This document shows positions 7,427-13,521 of a stretch of DNA of 13,521 nt, piece after piece. The notes beneath the pieces were generated by a model. The model had not been told where the DNA came from, ran no database searches, and worked only from the letters and a program-made list of their open reading frames with translations. Source of the stretch: Hondaea fermentalgiana (lineage: Eukaryota; Sar; Bigyra; Thraustochytrida; Thraustochytriidae); contig NPFB01000084.1 in NCBI GenBank assembly GCA_014084085.1, positions 7,000 to 20,520 on the forward strand, in the 5' to 3' direction. Position 1 is the first letter of the stretch. The number at the start of each line of letters is the position of its first letter. A program made the translations under genes and the position numbers.

Positions 7427-8398
7427 TCACGAGGATCCCTCGGGCGGGGGCGGCGCAAAGCGGAGTCCCAAAATTTCTCGTTTGCGACCCATGATCTCAT
7501 TGAGGGCCTCATCGAAGAATGCGGGAGGCTCAACTACATGCATACATAGCGCTGTGCACTCGTTTGCGGCAGCGAGACGCGTCCAGTGCGCAATGTGCGA
7601 CCACAACTCACTTAACGTTGGCGCCCTTTCGGTGGTGCCGAATTGTAAGGTAAATGTGGCAAGGTTGCCAAGAGAGTTGTTGTTGGCCTCAATACGACCC
7701 GTGCTCACCATGGACGGAGAGATTTGCGCCACAAAATTGCCAGCATCGAACACAGGCGCAAAGTCATCGGTATCCCAGTACCCAAACTGCTGAAAGGCCA
7801 AGACGCGCTGGTTTGGCTTGATCTCGCGCAAGGCCTGGACAACCTTCTCGCCGCTTGTTTCCTCAGTCAAAGTTTGCAAAGCTGGGGCGTCGGCACGTTG
7901 ACATGCGTCTTCGATCAGGCGGCAGTAGCCTGCAACGTCTTTACCGGGAAATGCGTTTAGAAAGGGCTCCGATGAAAAGGCATCCGAGGTCACCGATGCA
8001 TAACGATACGAGTACGCAGGCTCAAAGCCGCTACGACGGGCGAGCGCCAGAGATGCTGTGTTGGCGTCAAAAGTCTGGTACATGAGCTCGTCCCCAGCTG
8101 GCACCTTGCTAATCAAGGACTGAAGGAGCTTTTTTCCAAACCCACGACGCTGATAGCGCGGATCAGATCGCACGCCTTCGACGTAGCCCCCGGACGAGGT
8201 CTTGCGGACATTCGCAACGGCGACAAGGGGTCCTCCAGGGCACGCTTCGACGCCGTAAAATGTGCCTTCGGCGACCCAGTCATCGAGTCGGCTGTTGACA
8301 TAATCTTTGCCGCCAAAGAGCTCCTTGGTAATTTCCGCTACAATCGCGCGGTCTTCAAGCGTCACCTTTCTCGCCTCGTCCTGCATCGCAGTCGCCAT
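7427..8398 (-). CDS. GNAT N-acetyltransferase, NAT16/histidine acetyltransferase type (copy 2)
   Basis: 323 residues in one exon. The ATG at 8396-8398 sits in an ideal context (ACCATGGCG); a longer frame to 8413 begins with GTG and is not needed. The acetyl-CoA loop is QRRGFG (83-88), followed by MYQTFDANTASLALARRSGF. The C-terminal half matches its neighbour in layout (SPSMVSTGRIE, ELWSHIAHWTRLA.NEC, EIMGRKREI). Over the best-aligned 64 residues (from ELFG to GFG) I count 49 identities with the gene at 6159-7187, so these are tandem paralogues. It lacks the neighbour's repeat-derived N-terminus. The role is inferred by family: acetylation of an amino acid or similar small amine, substrate unknown. 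Confidence 0.9.
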   Translation of the reverse strand: MATAMQDEARKVTLEDRAIVAEITKELFGGKDYVNSRLDDWVAEGTFYGVEACPGGPLVAVANVRKTSSGGYVEGVRSDPRYQRRGFGKKLLQSLISKVPAGDELMYQTFDANTASLALARRSGFEPAYSYRYASVTSDAFSSEPFLNAFPGKDVAGYCRLIEDACQRADAPALQTLTEETSGEKVVQALREIKPNQRVLAFQQFGYWDTDDFAPVFDAGNFVAQISPSMVSTGRIEANNNSLGNLATFTLQFGTTERAPTLSELWSHIAHWTRLAAANECTALCMHVVEPPAFFDEALNEIMGRKREILGLRFAPPPPEGSS

Positions 8399-8994
8399 GG
8401 TCGCTGCTGCCACTCCCGCCAGCTTTTCTCTTGCTGATTTCTTCGCTCGCCCCGCCCTCCTCTACTCAGTTTCGCCTCGCGTCTCGTTTCGTTTCGATTC
8501 TGCTCGCGCCCACCCCCACGGCCCCGTCCGCTTGCGTCTCGAAGCGGGCCCAGAAGCGGGGTCCGTCTGGGTCCTCGCTCTCTTCCTTCTTGCGGCGTTG
8601 CGCGACCTGCGCAGCCTGAGACCTCGGGCAGGCGCCTCGCGCGGGCTAGCTTCGAGCCTCTCGAGGCGGCTTGCGAGCAGCCTGCGAGCAGCCTGCGAGC
8701 AGCCCTGCGCCGCGCTCGCCAGCGTGGCGCACGCTTCCGCGACTGTGCCGCTCGGCAAGTCTTCCCGCGAGCCAAATTCTGTCAGGCATCGACCGGCGGG
8801 TCCTAGAACTCCTGCTACTACTAACCCCTACCACCACGCCTGAGTTTGTGGAATGCGCGATGCTGATGAAGTCAGGCACGGGTGGCGACATGGCCTTCGA
8901 GAAACCTGGCAGGTGTACTGGGAGGTATAGAGGTGGATTCTCAGCGCGCGAAGCAAGGACTCTCGCTGGCGGAAATTTGCTGAGTTGGGTCAAT
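8399..8994. other. 596-nt interval without a firm gene
   Basis: Presumed promoter and 5' UTR of the 7427-8398 acetyltransferase next to it, and the 3' UTR of SWIP at the right end. Several frames are open on both strands (for example 8307-8843 plus and 8646-9164 minus), but they are Arg/Ser/Ala-rich products of GC-rich DNA or shadows of neighbouring genes. An 11-bp tandem repeat sits at 8669-8701. Confidence 0.5.
8669..8701. repeat. 11-bp tandem repeat, three units
   Basis: Three GCYTGCGAGCA units and the start of a fourth (GCCCTGCG). It lies upstream of the acetyltransferase at 7427-8398; no function is evident. Confidence 0.85.
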
Positions 8995-11900
8995 CTACGA
9001 GAGCTTGAAGAAGACGAGAGAGGACTCGAGGGCGAACTCGAGCAGGCGGAAATGGCGGCGGAAACGCTCGAGACGCTCCACACGCGTCGCGTCTTCTCTT
9101 GACACGGACGAGGCGCCTCGCAAGTCGCGAATGTCCTGTGCAAAGGCCTGCTGCAGAGAAGCAAACCATAGCAGGGCGGAAAACTCCTCCGTCTCGCCCA
9201 AAATCGTCAGCATGTAGGCCACACCGACGGCGAAGCCATCGTCCGTAAAGAACGCCTCGCGACCTTGATGCGAGCGCGAAAGCTGGTCTTCGCCAGACAT
9301 TAGTGATTCAACAAAATGTACCGTGAGTGCCGGCACGAGCATAAAAAAGTTGTCAAGGTGCGACTTGTCGTCGGCATTACCCAAGGCCCGCCGGAAGACG
9401 TCGACCAGCACGCGCAGATAGTCCTTGCCCATGTCGAACTTTTTGCAAAGCAGAGTAGTAGCAGACTCTTCTTTCTCTTGTTCTTGTTCTTGTTCTTCTT
9501 CTTCTTTTAAAGTTGTCCTGCCGTTGACGTATTCCGATGCATCTGATGGAACGTCGAGCAGAGGGATCGTCTGCACGGCGTCTGCAACCCAACGTCGGCC
9601 TGCGACGCGTACCATGCGCACAAAGCCAAGTGTGTTGCCAATGTGAGTCAAAAGTTCGCATAAATGGAATACCAGACCAGGCCCCGATTGGAGATCTCCG
9701 AGCCCTCGCGAGTCGCGACTGTAACGGAAAGCACGCTCAAACGGGTACTTGTGATCAATGCCCCGACTTTTGGCGTGCGAGGCAAACCAACGACGCTCGC
9801 GAGCCAAATACGACTTGACCGGCTCCTCGAGCAAAGCGTTTGCAACCTCCGAAACGCTCCGCGTGAGGAACTGATAGGCAAAATTAACACATGTACTGAG
9901 AATCCCAAGCCCGTGCGTACCAACCGAATCAGCGATCGTTTGCACGCTCACCGTGCGTAAATGCTTGGCGCCGCGACGCAAACGCCGTTCGACAAAGAAC
10001 TGCTGACTGAGATTATGCGTGTACTGCGAGACAAAAGTGTCCCAATGACGCATCAGCTCCAGAATATCCACCTGAGCATCAAGACCGCCCTGAGGCAAGG
10101 TGGAGTCCGCCACAGAGATGCCCAGCGTCTCCATAGCTACTTTTTGCATCTCTCTGTACGACCTCCAGTCGTGAAGCGACAGAACTGTCATGTTGTAGAA
10201 TTGCCTCTGCAGATAGTGCTCCACGCATGTCTTGGTGTGCAGGGACGCGTCCATGATCTCGAGAGGCCCCACGTGCACGGCTGATCGCAGCTCATCGATT
10301 TCAAGCGCCGCCGCAGCGAGATGTTCCATATGCACGGCGTGCTGGTGAAGACGGAGCGCCTCGTCCACGCGCACACAGAGCGGATCTACGTAATACTCGC
10401 GCACGGTAGCGACAAGACGGTCACGAAAAGCGTCCGCGTCGGTTGTCTTTTGACCAAAGAGAGCCAAAGCAGCCTCGCCAAAGGCGGCGGTCAAGAGTTT
10501 GACCCGCGGCGGCGAAGCACTACGCAGCATGAGCGGCAACAATGTGTCTGCGTCCCAATAGAGCATCGAGCACGTGCATGCTCGATCCAGATTCGTCTGC
10601 CAGCGCGTGACAAGACGGAGTCGCTCGAGCTGGCGCTCCAGGCGTACGACTTCCTCCCACTTGCAAAGTCCCGAGCCTGAGGCGCTGACCAGACTTGACA
10701 CGGCGCCAAGAGCAACACGAGCGCGATCAAGATGCGCTCCCGAGGACGCACGAGTGAGCATGGACAGACCAGCCTTTGCAATGGCGTCCGGTGACTCGCC
10801 ATTCCCAAGACGGTGCTTCCATACGGCAACCTGGCGTTCGACGTCTGTAAAGACACTTGAAACGACAAGAATTCGTGTTCGTGCGGTCTTTGCGCCCCGG
10901 CCGAGCTCGCTGCGCGCTGTGTCCCGAATGACCATGAGAAGCTCGATGCAAACAGCAATATGCTGGCTGATGAGGTGCTTACTCATAGGAAGCTCCTCTT
11001 CTGCGTGGAGCCGTAGCGTCATGGTAAGTGCTCTGCGCACGCGATGAGCAAGAGCAAGTGCATGAACAATCGAACGTTCTGGGTTTGCTTCCTTGCCCGT
11101 CACGCTTGCAACCCACGCGGCAACTTGGCCGGCGTATGCAGGAACACGCTGTGCAAGCGATGCCACGAGCCGCTGCGTGTACTCTTTTCGGCGAGCGCGG
11201 CCGCCAGCTTTGTCATCGACAAAGGCGTCAAGGCTCCATATGGTGCGCCCGCAAAGAGGGACGACGGGAATGAGCTTGTTGAGGTCATGTAAAAGGCGCC
11301 AAGCATCGCAGGATCCAGTCGCACGATCGCACAACTGACAAAGGGCCGCGAAACCAACAAATTTGCTTTCGCACTCGTAAGAGGGAAAGCTTTCGTCCTC
11401 GCGGCTAGCGGCTCTCCACTCTGCGTCAAAGTCTTTAACGAGGAGTTTGCTCGCGCGTTGCAATGCTGCGTGGTGCGCTGCAACATTTGCGGGCGACGCT
11501 GTAAGCTTTTTCAAGAGGGCTTCGAACCACTGGCCGCGCACGGAGCACGGATCAATGAGTCCTTCCGCTCTGCAGGCGTCGGGGAGAAGACGCGTCCACC
11601 AGCGCTGCAGGGTCTCATTATCTTGCACGAGCGTGTCAACCGCGACGAGAATGCCCAAGAGATTTGCCAAAATGGCCCAAGCGGCGAGGAAATGTTCACT
11701 TCGATTGTCCAAGCCTGCAAGAAGGTCCCAGAGCGCCAGCGCAACCTCGCTACAGCGCAGACAAAAAGCTGTGCACGTTCTCACCTGCGTGGCAGCGGTC
11801 TGTGTCCGGGCAAGAACCGCGGCGTCGGAAACGTCACCGTCGCCGCCTTCGCAGCTTGCTGCAACTGCAGGAAAGATTTGGTGCTGAGCAGTCTCCGCAA

Positions 11901-12189
11901 GAAGCTGCGCTTCTTCGCACACGTACGCGATCGCTGCAAGATGCTGCGCCGGCGACCGAGTCTCATCTGCAGCGGCAGTCCCCGTCGAAGAGGCCTCGTG
12001 GGGTTCGTCAAAGCATGACGGGTCGTCGTCGTGACCCGGACATGTCCAGCCGGCCTCGAGACGCACAAGGTCTGCGTGCGGACGCGAGGCGGGGCAGAGG
12101 GTCTCGAGGCGCTTGTTGTAGCGCTGCAGCCAGGCGAGGTTCACTTCGGGCCCGCGGGCAGGCGGAGCTGGGTGGGCGGCCTCCACCAT
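8995..12189 (-). CDS. WASHC4: WASH complex subunit 4 (SWIP)
   Basis: 1064 residues in one long exon, against about 1170 for the human protein. The C-terminal third aligns by eye with human SWIP/KIAA1033: GLGILSTCVNFAYQFL (from 760), DHKYPFERA (about 812-820), IGNTLGFVRMVR, FDMGKDYLRVLVDVF, NFFMLVPALTVHFVES, and AFFTDDGFAVGVAYML (979-994). The N-terminal two thirds are helical and less conserved. A short acidic E/Q repeat (about 894-908) lies in a loop before the last domain. The start at 12189 has G at -3 and G at +4; the frame extends upstream only to a GTG. By family knowledge SWIP is a structural subunit of the WASH complex, which drives Arp2/3 actin assembly on endosomes for retromer-linked sorting. 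It is on the same strand as Rab21. Confidence 0.95.
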   Translation of the reverse strand: MVEAAHPAPPARGPEVNLAWLQRYNKRLETLCPASRPHADLVRLEAGWTCPGHDDDPSCFDEPHEASSTGTAAADETRSPAQHLAAIAYVCEEAQLLAETAQHQIFPAVAASCEGGDGDVSDAAVLARTQTAATQVRTCTAFCLRCSEVALALWDLLAGLDNRSEHFLAAWAILANLLGILVAVDTLVQDNETLQRWWTRLLPDACRAEGLIDPCSVRGQWFEALLKKLTASPANVAAHHAALQRASKLLVKDFDAEWRAASREDESFPSYECESKFVGFAALCQLCDRATGSCDAWRLLHDLNKLIPVVPLCGRTIWSLDAFVDDKAGGRARRKEYTQRLVASLAQRVPAYAGQVAAWVASVTGKEANPERSIVHALALAHRVRRALTMTLRLHAEEELPMSKHLISQHIAVCIELLMVIRDTARSELGRGAKTARTRILVVSSVFTDVERQVAVWKHRLGNGESPDAIAKAGLSMLTRASSGAHLDRARVALGAVSSLVSASGSGLCKWEEVVRLERQLERLRLVTRWQTNLDRACTCSMLYWDADTLLPLMLRSASPPRVKLLTAAFGEAALALFGQKTTDADAFRDRLVATVREYYVDPLCVRVDEALRLHQHAVHMEHLAAAALEIDELRSAVHVGPLEIMDASLHTKTCVEHYLQRQFYNMTVLSLHDWRSYREMQKVAMETLGISVADSTLPQGGLDAQVDILELMRHWDTFVSQYTHNLSQQFFVERRLRRGAKHLRTVSVQTIADSVGTHGLGILSTCVNFAYQFLTRSVSEVANALLEEPVKSYLARERRWFASHAKSRGIDHKYPFERAFRYSRDSRGLGDLQSGPGLVFHLCELLTHIGNTLGFVRMVRVAGRRWVADAVQTIPLLDVPSDASEYVNGRTTLKEEEEQEQEQEKEESATTLLCKKFDMGKDYLRVLVDVFRRALGNADDKSHLDNFFMLVPALTVHFVESLMSGEDQLSRSHQGREAFFTDDGFAVGVAYMLTILGETEEFSALLWFASLQQAFAQDIRDLRGASSVSREDATRVERLERFRRHFRLLEFALESSLVFFKLS
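9472..9508. repeat. In-frame TTCTTG/TTC simple repeat in SWIP
   Basis: A run of TTCTTG and TTC units (GAACAA/GAA on the coding strand) encodes the EEEEQEQEQEKEE loop. The units keep the frame, so length changes would be tolerated. Confidence 0.85.
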
Positions 12190-12396
12190 GGCCCCCGCGA
12201 GTTTGTAGCTTGTGAAAGATCGAAATGAATGGGGAAAAAAGGGGAAAAGTGGTTGAAGTGTTATCAAGCTAGGCCCAAACTTGGCTCGGAAGGAATGGCG
12301 TCTACCGTGCTTGCTCGTGTCGTCGTGCTTGCGCGTATCGTGCTTGCCCTGGAACGCGACGCTGCTTTCCTTCGTCACCGCAAAGGCGCTCACGCT
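12190..12396. other. Spacer upstream of SWIP
   Basis: 207 nt between the SWIP start and the stop of the WW-domain gene, both on the minus strand. It must hold the SWIP promoter/5' UTR and the 3' UTR of the WW gene. The SWIP frame is open through it but has no ATG. I see no clear TATA box. Confidence 0.5.
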
Positions 12397-13179
12397 TTAG
12401 CTGGCCTCCATGGTGCCTTTGGCACTCGAGCCATTGGCGGACGTGGTCGACCCGTTGGTCGAGGCACCATTTGCTGTCTGCGGGGTCGACCCGTTGGTGG
12501 TCTTCTTCTTCTTCTTCTTGCTGATGCCACCCTTGTACGTCTTGGCCTCCTCGCTACGCACGTCGATCAATATTATAACAGAAACGTAAAGTGCGGGCAG
12601 AGCATTGGTACGTACGTACAAAGATATTGTTGTCAGTTTCGTTCGCTTCCCGCGTCGCGAGACACGTAACACTTACGTCGGAACCCATGAGATGCGTTCG
12701 CCTGTTCATGATAATGGTACGGATAACAAGAAAAAAAAGTTACAAGCAAAGGGTAATCCGCGGGGTGGATGAGGAAGACGTTAGTTGCCGGAAATTGGTG
12801 ACTGTGCATGCCAATGGCACAACATTTACATATTGTGCGAGCAATCAAGACTTACCGGTGTGAATGTTCTGATACGCCACCTTGCCCTGCGGAATTCGAA
12901 GCGCGGATTGATGGAGGGGGATATCCCCGAAAGACCAGCAAGCAAGTGTGAGAAAAACCCCGAGTACAAAGCGTGAGTCATGCTGTCCGTCCGTCATCAA
13001 ATAAAAAGAACGCTCGATCACTTTGCTCAAACACGTACCGGTCGCGATCTTGAGGGCACGGCCTTCCAGCCGGCGGGGAGCTCTACGGGCGCGAGAGGCT
13101 CCGAGTCCTGCGTGGACGAGTCGCCGCCCAGAGCGTCATGGTGGCCCTCGGCCTCGTCGCGGCAGCACAGGTTTCCCAT
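12397..13179 (-). CDS. Lipid-anchored WW-domain protein, four exons, 117 residues
   Basis: I rebuilt this gene from splice signals. Exons: 13179-13039 (141 nt), 12886-12856 (31 nt), 12701-12677 (25 nt) and 12553-12397 (157 nt, stop TAA). Donors are GTACGT, GTAAGT and GTAAGT; acceptors are CAG, CAG and TAG; introns are 152, 154 and 123 nt. The sum is 354 nt, exactly 117 codons plus stop. The ATG has AAAC before it and G after it, with an in-frame TAG four codons upstream. The N-terminus MGNLCC suits N-myristoylation at Gly2 and palmitoylation at Cys5/Cys6. A WW domain (34-65) is assembled across exons 1-4: LPAGW, then YQN, then GERISWVP, with Trp38, Tyr52, Asn54, Trp63 and Pro65. A K6 run (78-83) and an Asn/Gly/Ser/Thr-rich tail follow. 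It is probably a membrane-tethered adaptor for proline-rich ligands (inference). Confidence 0.8.
12445..12498. repeat. 15-bp direct repeat in the WW gene's tail
   Basis: GGTCGACCCGTTGGT occurs at 12445-12459 and 12484-12498 (period 39, in frame). It encodes the repeated TNGST of the low-complexity C-terminal tail. Confidence 0.85.
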
Positions 13180-13521
13180 GTTTCTCGCCTAAACCTTCCC
13201 CTTTACTCTTGCTGCTGCGGCTGCTGCGGCTTGCACGTGTGCTGCCTGATCTCTAGCCGGTCCCCCACGAGGACGAGCGCGAGCGCGAGCGCGGACGCGT
13301 GCGAGCGAGCGAGCGGCCACGGCGGCGTTGGCTCCTTTGCAAACCCTGCACGCGACGAACCTCAGCGTCGCGCGACTTTGCTCTCTCGCGCTGCCGGCGG
13401 CGGCGGAGGAGGACGCAGCGGGGCGGACGTGCGGACGCGGCGCGGGCGCGGGCGGCGCGGACGTGCGCGTCGGGCGCGGCGGCACGGGGCGAGCGGCGGG
13501 CGGCGGCGTGGCGTCGCGCGT
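13180..13521. other. GC-rich region upstream of the WW gene
   Basis: 342 nt of very GC-rich, CpG-rich DNA with short tandem units: (GAGCGC)3 at 13275-13292, (GCGA)3 at 13301-13312, and GGC runs after 13390. It is probably the promoter and 5' UTR of the WW gene, perhaps shared with a divergent gene to the right. A minus-strand frame at 13189-13485 starts with GTG and is only Ala/Arg/Pro low complexity. Confidence 0.45.

Noticed and set aside
8307..8843. Plus-strand frame over the acetyltransferase start and the gap beside it
   Set aside because: Partly antisense to a firm gene, then Arg/Ser/Ala-rich; no domain or splice context supports it.
8646..9164. Minus-strand frame overlapping the SWIP 3' end
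   Set aside because: It is a shifted-frame shadow of SWIP that continues into UTR-like low-complexity sequence.
12190..12393. N-terminal extension of SWIP in the same frame
   Set aside because: It has no ATG, its sequence is unlike the family, and ATG 12189 has a strong Kozak context.
12397..12672. Single 91-codon frame as the whole gene
   Set aside because: Its first half is intron 3 read through; the spliced model gives a WW domain and a proper start.
13189..13485. Minus-strand 98-codon frame
   Set aside because: It starts with GTG, is Ala/Arg/Pro low complexity from GC-rich DNA, and lies in the 5' region of the WW gene.

Overview
The window reads as nuclear DNA of a GC-rich, gene-dense, intron-poor unicellular eukaryote. 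The evidence is a Golgi/endosomal membrane RING ligase, a Rab21 GTPase, a WASH-complex subunit, GT-AG introns of about 125-155 nt, start codons in good Kozak context and strongly GC-biased third codon positions. A thraustochytrid-like stramenopile would fit, but that is a guess from style and cannot be settled by eye. I see no bacterial operon, transposon, tRNA, rRNA or CRISPR array.

Left part, plus strand: 1-2394 is a Tul1/FLY-type transmembrane RING E3 ligase cut off at its 5' end. 2395-3597 is unresolved. A plus-strand open frame (2574-3188) overlaps a minus-strand candidate (2984-3404) that carries good splice signals. A CGAT microsatellite follows. 3598-4880 is an unrecognised gene whose core (about 3819-4540) is convincing. 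It probably has a 40-nt first exon and a separate last exon, and its protein contains an internal duplication.

Middle and right part, minus strand: five genes point the same way. In transcription order they are a lipid-anchored WW-domain protein with four exons (13179-12397), the WASH subunit SWIP/WASHC4 (12189-8995), two tandem GNAT acetyltransferases of the NAT16/histidine-acetyltransferase type (8398-7427 and 7187-6159), and Rab21 (5632-4907). A glutamine-rich open frame on the plus strand (5908-6138) may be the last exon of a further gene.

Rab21 and SWIP act together in endosomal sorting, and the Tul1-type ligase also works in the Golgi/endosome system, so trafficking genes are over-represented here. 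Chance is not excluded. The points I consider most worth a second look are the WW gene rebuilt from micro-exons, the orphan protein with the duplicated domain, a 12-bp minisatellite that contains the start codon of one acetyltransferase, and the Gln-rich candidate exon.
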